Source: Pseudooceanicola marinus
GTDB taxonomy: Bacteria > Pseudomonadota > Alphaproteobacteria > Rhodobacterales > Rhodobacteraceae
DNA length: 64,000 nucleotides
Assembly: GCF_020177265.1 (NCBI RefSeq)
Contig: NZ_JAIVMC010000004.1
Span: 62,001 to 126,000 of the forward strand
Direction: 5' to 3'
Part shown: positions 26,736 to 34,716 of the stretch, piece by piece
How the letters are laid out: every line of letters starts with the position of its first letter
Position numbering within the stretch: the stretch's first letter is position 1
Program-made: the position numbers and the translations under genes
Notes under the pieces: generated by a model
Database searches by the model: none
The model's input: the letters and a program-made list of their open reading frames with translations, nothing else
What the model was told of the DNA's origin: nothing

Positions 26736-27992
26736 TCAGGCGGCGAAGGTCTGGGCGTCGGACAGGGGCAGGACGGCGATGCTGCCTTCGCCGATCGCAT
26801 CCGTCCCGGCGAAGCTGGCGATACAGGTGCCATCCGCCAGGACGCGGGTCGTGGTGCCGTCGCTCTGGATGCTGATCTCGGGCGGCGGGGTGCCATCGGC
26901 ATAGGTGACCATCAGCACGTCGTCCTCGGGGGTGAAGTCGATGATCTCGACCGCCGTTTCCTCGCCGGTGATCCAGTCGCCCAGCACGAAGACATCCGCG
27001 CCCGCGCCGCCGGTCAGCGTGTCGCCCGCGCCACCGATCAGCGTGTCGTCGCCGGAGCCGCCGTTCAGATAGTCGCCCTGATCCAGATCCCGCGGCCCCC
27101 CCTCGGCGGTGGCGGGATCTTCGTCCAGGCTCTCGATCAGACCGGAGATCCAGTCGTCCCCCGACGCGCCGAAGAGCGTATCCGCCCCCAGCCCGCCCAG
27201 AAGCCGGTCATTGCCGATCCCGCCGGAGGCCGCGTCATCGCCTGACCCGCCGGCCAACAGATCGTCGCCTGCCCCGCCGCGTAGCACGTCGTTGCCCGCG
27301 CCGCCGGCCAGCGTGTCGGCGCCGGACATGCCCGACAGCACATCCGCGCCCGAGCCCCCCGCCAACAGGTCGTCCCCGGAGCCGCCCTCCAACGTGTCAT
27401 CGCCCGACTCGCCCAGCAGGGCGTCGTTGCCGCGCATGCCATGAAGCGCGTCATCTCCGGCCCCGCCGGCAATGGAATCCTCGCCGCTGTAGCCGCCCAG
27501 CTGGTCCTGTCCGTCGCCGCCCTGCATCAGGTCGTCGCCGGGGGTGCCGGCCTCGATGGTGTTCAGAGAGGTCGTGAACTCCTCCGCCAGCCGGTCGAGC
27601 CGGGCGCGCAGGGCCATCATCTCATCAAGGCTCAGGAGGTTGTCGCCCGAGGCGGTTGCAATCTCGTCCTCGGCTGCCACGTCGTCGCCCGAGGTCTCAC
27701 CCAGGCCAGTCTCGGACAAGGCATCGTCGCCGGACGGGTCGGTCCCGGCGGAGGTGTCTGTCTCCTCGTTGCCGGCGCCATCTGTTTCGACCTCATCCGT
27801 TTCGGGATCGTCGTCTCCGGCAGGCGTCTCGCCGCCGCCGAGGATCCGGTCGAGCCAGCCGCTGCTGCTGCCGGTGTCGTGATCCTCTTCGCTGTCGGTG
27901 TCCTCGTTCTCCACATCGGCGGTGTCGTCCAGCGCCAGGACGGCGGTGGCGCCGATCATCAGCATGCCCATCAGACTGGCCAGAAGATACAT
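26736..27992 (-). CDS. RTX-repeat calcium-binding protein with N-terminal membrane segment
   Basis: A 418-residue acidic protein. Residues 1-21 form a hydrophobic segment that could be a signal peptide or anchor. Residues about 22-120 are a Glu/Asp/Thr/Ser-rich linker. About fifteen RTX nonapeptides of the GGxGxDxLx type run through about 145-300, for example [10 protein letters not shown] and [10 protein letters not shown], forming a Ca-binding parallel beta-roll. A C-terminal domain with [13 protein letters not shown] follows. Typical RTX exoproteins lack an N-terminal signal and use type I secretion, so this layout is unusual. No secretion genes are nearby. It lies between rpsO and DUF1643. 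Confidence 0.8.
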   Translation of the reverse strand: MYLLASLMGMLMIGATAVLALDDTADVENEDTDSEEDHDTGSSSGWLDRILGGGETPAGDDDPETDEVETDGAGNEETDTSAGTDPSGDDALSETGLGETSGDDVAAEDEIATASGDNLLSLDEMMALRARLDRLAEEFTTSLNTIEAGTPGDDLMQGGDGQDQLGGYSGEDSIAGGAGDDALHGMRGNDALLGESGDDTLEGGSGDDLLAGGSGADVLSGMSGADTLAGGAGNDVLRGGAGDDLLAGGSGDDAASGGIGNDRLLGGLGADTLFGASGDDWISGLIESLDEDPATAEGGPRDLDQGDYLNGGSGDDTLIGGAGDTLTGGAGADVFVLGDWITGEETAVEIIDFTPEDDVLMVTYADGTPPPEISIQSDGTTTRVLADGTCIASFAGTDAIGEGSIAVLPLSDAQTFAA

Positions 27993-28098
27993 GTCACCCT
28001 ACCTGCTCCGCCGTCCGTGGACGCGGAGCGCGCACTCACACCCGTGGCGAGTAGGCCACGCGGCAGGGCGCCAGGTCAAAGACATCCGGAGCGGGTGG

Positions 28099-28635
28099 TT
28101 AATCGACCGCTACCACCCAGGGGTGTGGCTGGGTGGCATAGGCGATGTAGAGCGGGTGGCGCGGCTCCCCGGCCTTGGTCAGGCCCAGGTGCGCCAGCGG
28201 TCGGCCGGTGGCCCGCAGCAGGGCGGCGCAGGCCCGGCCACGCCCCATGTGATCCGCATGTGCCCCCCAGCCACAGAGGATCAGCCCGTTGTCGCCGACC
28301 CAGCGGGCAGCCTCCGCCAGCTGGGCATCGTTCGCGGGGCCGATCGGATCGGCGGCCTTCTTCAGCAGGGCGGGCGAGGTCTCGCGCCAGGCGAAGATGT
28401 TGCAGGCCCGGAACCCGCCATAGCCAAGGGTGCGGGCACGCCGCTCGCAGCGTTCGATGGTCGGGTCGTTCTGCTGTTCCGTGGCGGTCGAGGGGTTCAG
28501 CATGACGTAAAGAAGGCGCGGCGCCCTGTCGTCCCAGACCCGGGTCAGGGCATAGCGGTAGTGGCCGCAGGGGGAATAGAGGGCGGCGCTGGTGGCGTCG
28601 CCCTTCTGGAAGTGCTTCTCGACCAGCGCCGCCAT
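28099..28635 (-). CDS. DUF1643-family protein
   Basis: A 178-residue protein of the DUF1643 family. Recognisable features are YRYALTRVWD near the N terminus, the core MLNPSTATEQQNDPTIERCERRA, FRACNIFAWRETSP, and LILCGWGAHAD. The function of the family is not established. The start ATG shares one base with the truB stop codon (TGATG), so it is probably translated by re-initiation after truB. The reading frame upstream of 28635 runs through truB and is not used. Confidence 0.85.
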   Translation of the reverse strand: MAALVEKHFQKGDATSAALYSPCGHYRYALTRVWDDRAPRLLYVMLNPSTATEQQNDPTIERCERRARTLGYGGFRACNIFAWRETSPALLKKAADPIGPANDAQLAEAARWVGDNGLILCGWGAHADHMGRGRACAALLRATGRPLAHLGLTKAGEPRHPLYIAYATQPHPWVVAVD

Positions 28636-29570
28636 CAGCCTTCCGGCGTCGGGGCGGGGGCCGCGGGCAGGTTGAAGACGCGGCTGGGGTGCAGCTCGCC
28701 CGCCTTGAAGGTGCCCACGGCGACCGGCACGCCCTGGTGCACGGCCCAGCACTCCTCGCCGTAGTCAAGGCCCTGGGCGATTACCATGCCTGGGTTGCCA
28801 TGGCGCAGTCGCGCCGCGCCCTCGGCGGTGGCGGTGACCATGGGCAGGTCGGTCAGCCCGGTTTCCAGCGGCAGCAGGTACTGATCCAGATCGGGCGTGC
28901 GCGCCAGCTCCTCCACCGTGGCGAAGGAGATGCCCTTGGCCGCCTCGAAGGGGCCGGACCAGACGCGGCGCAGGTGGTCGACATGACCCAGACAGCCCAG
29001 TTTCGCGCCCAGGTCGCGCGCGATGGACCGGACGTAGCCGCCCTTGCCGCAGACCATCTCCAGACGCGCGTGATCGGCATCGGGACGGTCCAGCAGGATC
29101 AGGCTCTCGACCCAGAGGGGACGGGCCGCCAGCTCCATCTCCTCGCCATCGCGGGCACGCTTGTAGGCGCGTTCGCCGTCGATCTTGACGGCGGAGAATT
29201 GCGGCGGGACCTGTTGGATGTCGCCGACGAAGGCGTTCAGCGCCTCCTTGATCTCGTCATCTCTGGGGCGCGTGTCGGAGGTGGCGATGACCTCGCCCTC
29301 GGCATCGTCGGTATTGGTGGCGGCGCCGAAGGTGACGGTGAAATCATAGGCCTTCAGCGCATCGGTCACGAAGGGCACGGTCTTGGTCGCCTCGCCCAGG
29401 GCCACGGCCAAAGTGCCCGTCGCCTCGGGGTCCAGCGTGCCCGCATGGCCCGCCTTCTTGGCGTCGAAGGCCCAGCGGACCTTGTTCACGACCGCGTTGG
29501 AGGTCAGCCCCGCGGGCTTGTCCACCACCAGCCAGCCGGAAATGTCGCGCCCCTTGCGTTTGCGTGCCAT
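28635..29570 (-). CDS. truB: tRNA pseudouridine(55) synthase TruB
   Basis: A 311-residue enzyme that makes pseudouridine 55 in the T-loop of tRNAs. The catalytic Asp47 lies in [11 protein letters not shown]. Other signature segments are [36 protein letters not shown] and [18 protein letters not shown] 29570 begins just before MARKRKGR; upstream codons have no family similarity. In many bacteria truB follows rbfA and precedes rpsO; here rbfA is 3.7 kb away on the other strand. Confidence 0.96.
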   Translation of the reverse strand: MARKRKGRDISGWLVVDKPAGLTSNAVVNKVRWAFDAKKAGHAGTLDPEATGTLAVALGEATKTVPFVTDALKAYDFTVTFGAATNTDDAEGEVIATSDTRPRDDEIKEALNAFVGDIQQVPPQFSAVKIDGERAYKRARDGEEMELAARPLWVESLILLDRPDADHARLEMVCGKGGYVRSIARDLGAKLGCLGHVDHLRRVWSGPFEAAKGISFATVEELARTPDLDQYLLPLETGLTDLPMVTATAEGAARLRHGNPGMVIAQGLDYGEECWAVHQGVPVAVGTFKAGELHPSRVFNLPAAPAPTPEG

Positions 29571-29644
29571 GTCGTCTCTCGGATTGCCTGTTTTCAAAGG
29601 CCGGTGAGCTAGCCGAGCCGCGCGCATCCGTCAAGCGTCCAGGG

Positions 29645-29712
29645 GCGGGGGCGCTGCCCCCCTTGAGCCTGCGGCTCAATTCCCCCCGGAGTATTTCTGG
29701 CCATCGTATGGA
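29645..29712 (+). repeat. Intergenic double-hairpin repeat, copy R7
   Basis: Hairpin 1 is GGGGGCGCTGCCCCCC, hairpin 2 is TTGAGCC-tgc-GGCTCAA, and the tail is CCCCGGAGTATTTCTGGCCATC. It lies between rsmB and truB (both minus strand) and continues into a large palindrome (29700-29743), beyond which tail sequence reappears inverted. Confidence 0.8.
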
Positions 29713-29743
29713 ACAAGGAGAGTTGCTCCTTCCATACGATGGC
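29700..29743. repeat. 14-bp palindromic hairpin joining two inverted repeat tails
   Basis: Perfect 14-bp arms (29700-29713 and 29730-29743) containing CCATCGTATGGAA and its complement. Inside is a further GGAG/CTCC stem (29717-29720 and 29726-29729) with loop AGTTG. The outer sides on both ends are repeat-tail sequence (GTATTTCT to the left, AAAATACTCC to the right), so two copies meet tail to tail. Confidence 0.75.
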
Positions 29744-29795
29744 TGAAAATACTCCCGCCGGAGGCCATCGTCCGCCAGGACGATCCCTGGCGCGC

Positions 29796-31205
29796 TCAGT
29801 CGGCCTTGCGCAGCACAGCCATGTAGAACCCGTCCATGCCGCCCAGGTCCGGCCAGAGGTCGGGGGTGGTACGGACGCCGCCTTCCTCGGTGATCCAGGC
29901 GGGTTCGAGGCCGGGGCTCTCGGGGGCGATCACGCTGAGGCCGGGGTGGCGTTCCAGCGCCTCTTCCACCTGGCATTCGCCCTCGTCGGGGATCAGCGAA
30001 CAGGTGCAGAAGACGAGGCGGCCGCCGGGGGCCAGCAGGGTCAGGGCGTGGTCCAGCATGGCCGACTGCAGCTCGATCAACTCGCCGATCTCGTCGCCGT
30101 CGCGGGCCTGCGGCAGGTCCGGGTGGCGGCGGATGGTGCCGGTGGCGGAGCAGGGCGCATCGAGCAGGATCACGTCGTATGCGCCGGTCTGTTCCAGCGC
30201 GTCGCCGGCGCGGATCCCGGCGGACAGCCCGGTGCGGGAGAGGTTCTCCTGCACCCGTGCCAGGCGGGTTTCGCTGAGGTCCAGCGCGGTGACCCGGGCG
30301 CCTGCGGCGGCCAGTTGCATCGTCTTGCCGCCCGGGGCGGCGCAGAGGTCCAGCGCGGTCTTGCCGGTCAGGTCACCCAGCAGGCGGGCGGGCAGGGCGG
30401 CGGCGGCATCCTGCACCCACCAGGCGCCCTCGGCGTAACCCGGCAGGGCCGACACCTGGCCACCGTCGGCGAGGCGCAGCGATCCGGTGGGCAGCAGCGT
30501 GGCGCCCAGCTCCTTCGCCCAGTGTTCGGCGCTGGCAGGGTCTTTCACCGTCAGGTCCAGGGGCGCGCCCGCGGCATGGGCCGTCTCGAAGGCGCGGATC
30601 TTCTCGTGGCCGTAGGCCAGCGACAGCGGTTCGCGCAGCCAGTCGGGCAGGCGGGGCGCGCGCAGCTTGGGCCATTCGTCCTCGGCCTCGGCGGCGACCT
30701 TGCGCAGCACCGCGTTGACAAGCCCCTTCATGTTGGCCCGGCCCGCGGCCCGCGCCGCCTCGGTCACCCAGTCATTGACCACGCCATGCGCCGCGCCGCC
30801 CGCGGCCAGTTCCCAGGTGCCCAGGCGCAGGATGTTCAGGATCGGCAGGGGTGGCGCCTTCGTCAGGTGCTTTTCCAGCAGCCGGTCGCAGCGTTCCAGC
30901 TGGCGCAGCGTTTCCGTCGTCAGACGCTGAGCCCGGGCGCGGTCCGGCGGGGAGAGCCGGCCCAGCCAGGGCGCCTCGCGCAGTTCCGACAGCAGGCGCG
31001 GGTCCTCGCCCAGCACCCCGTTCAGCAGGCGCAGCGCCCCGGCACGGGCCGAGAGCGGCGCGGCCGGCGCGCGATCGGCGCTGCCGTCACGGCCACGCGG
31101 GCCGCCTCCGGGCTTGCCGCCGCGCGGGCCCTTCGGTCCGCCCTTGCGATCAGGGCGGCCCTGGCCGTTGGAGCGGGGCGGGCGGGGCGTGGTCGGCTTG
31201 GACAT
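29796..31205 (-). CDS. rsmB: 16S rRNA (cytosine-5) methyltransferase RsmB
   Basis: A 469-residue m5C methyltransferase (16S position 967 in E. coli). It starts with a basic Gly/Pro/Arg-rich extension (about residues 1-45). A NusB-like RNA-binding domain follows (about 50-175, with RLTTETLRQLERCDRLL and GVVNDWVTEAAR). The catalytic domain has SAM motif I in ALDLCAAPGGKT, the motif IV cysteine in DAPCSATGTIRRHPD and the motif VI cysteine in FCTCSLIPDEG. The basic extension is longer than in E. coli RsmB. It is divergent from the DUF1674 gene. Confidence 0.94.
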   Translation of the reverse strand: MSKPTTPRPPRSNGQGRPDRKGGPKGPRGGKPGGGPRGRDGSADRAPAAPLSARAGALRLLNGVLGEDPRLLSELREAPWLGRLSPPDRARAQRLTTETLRQLERCDRLLEKHLTKAPPLPILNILRLGTWELAAGGAAHGVVNDWVTEAARAAGRANMKGLVNAVLRKVAAEAEDEWPKLRAPRLPDWLREPLSLAYGHEKIRAFETAHAAGAPLDLTVKDPASAEHWAKELGATLLPTGSLRLADGGQVSALPGYAEGAWWVQDAAAALPARLLGDLTGKTALDLCAAPGGKTMQLAAAGARVTALDLSETRLARVQENLSRTGLSAGIRAGDALEQTGAYDVILLDAPCSATGTIRRHPDLPQARDGDEIGELIELQSAMLDHALTLLAPGGRLVFCTCSLIPDEGECQVEEALERHPGLSVIAPESPGLEPAWITEEGGVRTTPDLWPDLGGMDGFYMAVLRKAD

Positions 31206-31332
31206 CGGGGCACCTTTCGGGGCAACGGGTCAGATCCCGGGAAAGATCGTGACGGCAGATCGTGACTGGGGCTCGTCTTGCGGCTGGATGAGGGCGGCGT
31301 ATATCATGGGGAGAGCCGAAAGGAAGCGTGCC

Positions 31333-31626
31333 ATGAGCGAAGAGACCTCCGACCGGATGCCGCAGCCGGTTCCCGACCTGACCAGCGGTGCCGCCGACGA
31401 CGCCCCCGAAGCGCCCGCGGTGCCCCGCCTGAGCCCCGAGGAAGAGGCCGCCCGTCGGGCTGCCCTGCCGGAGGTTGCGCGCCGCGCCCTGGAAGAGGCC
31501 GATGCCCGCCGCGAGGCCGCGCTGGCTGCCGAAGCCGCCCGCCCGAAGGAGCTGGGCGGCCGCGACGGGCCGGACCCCGCGCGCTACGGCGACTGGGAAA
31601 AGAAGGGCATCGCGATCGATTTCTGA
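31333..31626 (+). CDS. DUF1674 protein, SdhAF4-like assembly factor
   Basis: A 97-residue protein whose C-terminal 30 residues carry the DUF1674 signature: KELGGRDGPDPARYGDWEKK followed by GIAIDF. The eukaryotic homologue (SDHAF4/Sdh8) protects the flavinylated succinate dehydrogenase subunit before assembly; the same role in bacteria is an inference. The N-terminal two thirds are Glu/Ala/Pro-rich and probably disordered or helical. The ATG follows an AAAGGAAG ribosome-binding site. In Rhodobacteraceae this gene commonly sits beside rsmB, as here. Confidence 0.88.
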   Translation: MSEETSDRMPQPVPDLTSGAADDAPEAPAVPRLSPEEEAARRAALPEVARRALEEADARREAALAAEAARPKELGGRDGPDPARYGDWEKKGIAIDF

Positions 31627-31710
31627 TCGCGGCGTCCGGGGCTGGCCCGGCCTGAGCATGGCGTGACGGTTCAGGCTCCGCTCGGCGCCTGGCCCCCATG
31701 GCGCAAGGGG

Positions 31711-32091
31711 TCAGCGGCGCAGCCAGAAGTCCTTCGACTGTCCCTCGCCTGCGTCGCTTGTAAATCGCAGGGTCTGGGAGATGAGGGTGACTGTCTGGCA
31801 CTCCTCCTTGCTGCGTCGATCTCCCCAGCTCAGCTGCCGGCAGAAAAGATCGTCCTGCCAGTGCCAGCGGCCCGACAGGCCGGTGCCCAGCATCTCGCCG
31901 CGAATGCGGCCATCTCCCTCGATCCGCATGGTGACGCCAAGCGCGCTCAGCCGGGCGCCGGCGACAAGGGCGACGAAATCATTGCGGGTGGAAATGGTGT
32001 GGATATCGGAGGCCTCTGCCGGTGGCGACAGCAGCGCCAGGCAGGCAAGGGCGCAGAGGCCATGAGGTACCGTGTGGTGCGACAGGCTCAT
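31711..32091 (-). CDS. Conserved-looking secreted protein of unknown function
   Basis: A 126-residue protein with a signal peptide: a hydrophobic stretch (about residues 10-22) and probable cleavage after PAEAS. The mature part has GARLSALGVTMRIEGDGRIRG, GRWHWQDDLFCRQLSWG and EECQTVTL, with two cysteines that could form a disulfide in the periplasm. I do not recognise a named family; similar small proteins are sometimes annotated after the neighbouring dapB without evidence. The frame remains open to 32268, but ATG 32091 is the only start that gives a signal peptide. Confidence 0.65.
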   Translation of the reverse strand: MSLSHHTVPHGLCALACLALLSPPAEASDIHTISTRNDFVALVAGARLSALGVTMRIEGDGRIRGEMLGTGLSGRWHWQDDLFCRQLSWGDRRSKEECQTVTLISQTLRFTSDAGEGQSKDFWLRR

Positions 32092-32204
32092 GCGGTTGAG
32101 ATAGAGGCCACGCCGTGCCGTTTCAACACCCCGGATGAGGGTCCTGCCGGACGCGCGGATCTGTGCGCAGGCGCCCGCGCCCGGGGGGGGCGCGGGCTGT
32201 CTGC

Positions 32205-33020
32205 TCAGCCCTTCAGGCCGAGCACGTCCAGCATGTCGTACTCGCCCGGCCCCTTGTCCTGACCCCAAAGCGCGGCCTTCAGCGCGCCGCGGGCGAAGAC
32301 GGAGCGATCCTCGGCCACGTGGCGCAGCACGAGGCGTTCGGACTGCGAGGCGAACATCACGTCATGTTCGCCCACGATGGCCCCGGCGCGGATGGCGGAA
32401 AACCCGATGTCGCCGCGCTTGCGGGCGCCGGTGATGCCGTCACGGCCGCTGTCGGTGACCTCCTTCAGGTCCACGCCGCGGCCTTCGGCGGCGGCCTCGC
32501 CCAGCATCAGCGCGGTGCCCGAGGGGGCGTCGACCTTGCGGTTGTGATGATACTCGATCACCTCGATGTCGAAATCCTCGTCCAGGGCGGCGGCGACCTG
32601 TTTGGTCAGCTGCACCAGCAGGTTGACCCCCAGGGACATGTTGCCGGCGCGGACGATGGTGGCATGGCGGGCGGCGGCGGCGATCTTTTCCAGGTCGTCG
32701 TCGGACAGGCCGGTGGTGCCTATCACATGGGTGGCGCGGGCCTGGGCGGCCAGCGCCGCGAATTCCACGGTGGCGGCGGGCGCGGTGAAGTCGATCACCG
32801 CCTGGGCCTTGGAAAAGGCCTCCAGCGCGTCGTCGGTGACGCTCACGCCCAGGGCAGCGCCGCCCATGCATTCGCCCACGTCCCGGCCGATCCAGTCATG
32901 GCCGCTGCGTTCCAGCACGCCGACGAGGCGGGCGGCGTCGCTCTCGGTCACGGTGCGGATCAGCATCTGGCCCATGCGCCCCGAGGCGCCGGTGATCACG
33001 ATACCCGGTTGATTGGTCAT
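32205..33020 (-). CDS. dapB: 4-hydroxy-tetrahydrodipicolinate reductase DapB
   Basis: A 271-residue NAD(P)H-dependent reductase of the diaminopimelate/lysine pathway, needed for peptidoglycan. The N-terminal dinucleotide-binding motif is [10 protein letters not shown]. The substrate-binding and catalytic motif is [15 protein letters not shown], and [10 protein letters not shown] is also conserved. The start at 33020 is preceded by AAGGAGA. It is divergent from rbfA, 251 bases away. The unrelated secreted-protein gene follows downstream. Confidence 0.96.
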   Translation of the reverse strand: MTNQPGIVITGASGRMGQMLIRTVTESDAARLVGVLERSGHDWIGRDVGECMGGAALGVSVTDDALEAFSKAQAVIDFTAPAATVEFAALAAQARATHVIGTTGLSDDDLEKIAAAARHATIVRAGNMSLGVNLLVQLTKQVAAALDEDFDIEVIEYHHNRKVDAPSGTALMLGEAAAEGRGVDLKEVTDSGRDGITGARKRGDIGFSAIRAGAIVGEHDVMFASQSERLVLRHVAEDRSVFARGALKAALWGQDKGPGEYDMLDVLGLKG

Positions 33021-33271
33021 GGGGGTCTCCTTCTGGGGCCGCGCGGCCGCCGGTGCTGTTGCCGGCCTTCCTTAGCGTCCCCGGCCCTGCTTGGCAAAGG
33101 GCGGGGCGCGTGGCAGGGTTCGGACATCCGTGGCGGCGCGGGACGGCCGGGTGCCGGTGCCCTCCCGGTGGCGGGCCTTGTTCCCGGCGCGCGAAGGGCC
33201 TAGATGCGGCGCGACATTGACACGACAGACAGGAGGGGCCGGACCGGCCGGCCCCGCATGAGGCGGCAGCG

Positions 33272-33727
33272 ATGAGCAAGAACAAGTTTCACGACGGCGC
33301 GGGACCCTCGCAGCGGCAGCTGCGCGTGGGCGAAACGGTGCGGCGCGCCCTGTCCGAGCTGCTGTCGCGTGGCGACATCCATGATCCGGAGCTGAACCGG
33401 CTGTCGATCACCGTGGGCGAGGTGCGCTGTTCGCCGGACCTGAAGATCGCCACGGCCTACGTGATGCCCCTGGGCGGCGGTCACGTCGATGATGCCATCG
33501 ACCTGCTGGCCAAGAACCGCGGCGAGCTGCGCCGCCAGATCGGCAAGAAGCTGAACCTGAAGTTCACGCCGGATCTGCGCTTCCGTCCCGATGATACCTT
33601 CGACCGGCTGGACGAGACCCGCCGCCTCTTCGCCGACGAGACCGTGCGCCGCGATACCGGTGCCGATCAGGACGACGAGGCCCAGGACGATGATGATCGC
33701 GACGACGACGAGCGGACCGGGGGCTGA
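33272..33727 (+). CDS. rbfA: Ribosome-binding factor A
   Basis: A 151-residue late 30S assembly factor with a KH-like fold. Diagnostic parts are SQRQLRVGETVRRALSELL, VGEVRCSPDLKIATAYV and LNLKFTPDLRFRPDDTFD. After about residue 125 there is an acidic tail (GADQDDEAQDDDDRDDDE) not present in the E. coli protein. The tail reaches the stop codon, and the next gene starts 4 bases later. RbfA is usually followed by truB; here it is followed by a DUF2233 gene. Confidence 0.95.
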   Translation: MSKNKFHDGAGPSQRQLRVGETVRRALSELLSRGDIHDPELNRLSITVGEVRCSPDLKIATAYVMPLGGGHVDDAIDLLAKNRGELRRQIGKKLNLKFTPDLRFRPDDTFDRLDETRRLFADETVRRDTGADQDDEAQDDDDRDDDERTGG

Positions 33728-33731
33728 CCCG

Positions 33732-34508
33732 GTGATCGCCCGCCGTCCCTTTCCCGCCGTGCTGGCGGGCCCGGTGTTCCTGCTCCTGCTGATGCTCTGG
33801 CCCCTCGCGGCGGGGGCGGTCACCTGTCGGGACGAGACCTGGGAGGGCAACCGCTACTCGATCTGCGAGGTCGATCCCTCGGCGGAGGACCTTGAACTCT
33901 TCCTCTATGATCCGGGCGGGGCGCCCTACGGCGATTTCACTACGCTTGAGGCGCGTCTGGCCAGCAAGGGCAAGCGCCTGGCCTTCGCGATGAACGCCGG
34001 CATGTACCACGAGGACCGGGCGCCCGTGGGCCACTACCTGGAAGACGGGCAGGAGATCATGCGCGTGATCCCCAATGCCGGGCCGGGCAATTTCGGTCTG
34101 CTGCCCAACGGGGTCTTCTGCCTGGCCGACGGCCGGGCGGAGGTGGTCGAGACGCTTGAGTACCAGCGCCGCCGCGACGACCTGGGGTGCCGCGATGCGA
34201 CCCAGTCGGGTCCAATGCTGGTGATCGACGGAGAGCTGCACCCGCGCTTCTTGCCCGACAGCACCTCGCGCTACATCCGCAACGGGGTGGGCACGACGGC
34301 GGAGGGGGACCGTGCGGTCTTCGTCATCTCCCGCAGTGCCGTCACCTTCCACGATTTCGCCAGCGTCTTCCGCGATATGCTGGACCTGCCGCAGGCGCTC
34401 TACTTCGACGGCAACGTCTCGCGGCTCTATGCGCCCGAGCTGGGCCGGGCCGACTGGGGCCGCCCGATGGGTCCCATCGTGGCCGTGGTCGAGGATGCGG
34501 CGGAGTAA
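33732..34508 (+). CDS. Exported phosphodiester glycosidase-family (DUF2233) protein
   Basis: A 258-residue protein with a signal peptide (hydrophobic residues about 8-28, cleavage after AAGA). The mature domain matches the NAGPA/DUF2233 family, named after the enzyme that removes GlcNAc from phosphodiester-linked glycans. Features are FAMNAGMYHEDRAPVG, GNFGLLPNGVFCL and ALYFDGNVSRLYAPEL. GTG 33732 is chosen because it gives the signal peptide and follows a GGGGG site; the open frame upstream overlaps rbfA. Probably periplasmic; the substrate is unknown. Confidence 0.8.
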   Translation: MIARRPFPAVLAGPVFLLLLMLWPLAAGAVTCRDETWEGNRYSICEVDPSAEDLELFLYDPGGAPYGDFTTLEARLASKGKRLAFAMNAGMYHEDRAPVGHYLEDGQEIMRVIPNAGPGNFGLLPNGVFCLADGRAEVVETLEYQRRRDDLGCRDATQSGPMLVIDGELHPRFLPDSTSRYIRNGVGTTAEGDRAVFVISRSAVTFHDFASVFRDMLDLPQALYFDGNVSRLYAPELGRADWGRPMGPIVAVVEDAAE

Positions 34509-34716
34509 GTCGGTATCGTCCTGACAGCCGATGGCCGCCGGCGGGCGGGGTCACGGCCCCCTTTGCCCGGGCAGGGGGCGCGGATGCTGGCGGATCGGGC
34601 ACAGCGCGGCACTGATCCCGTTTCACGCATGACAGGGCTTGCGGTGCGGGCTAGGATGCGGCCAAACGCCAGCAGAGCGTTTCGACGACAAGCAGACGAG
34701 CGACAGAGGCAGGCAG

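Noticed and set aside
27140-27560. Tandem-repeat DNA in the RTX gene considered as a CRISPR or satellite array
   Set aside because: The roughly 27-base periodicity comes from the nonapeptide coding repeats and varies in sequence; there are no constant repeats or spacers.
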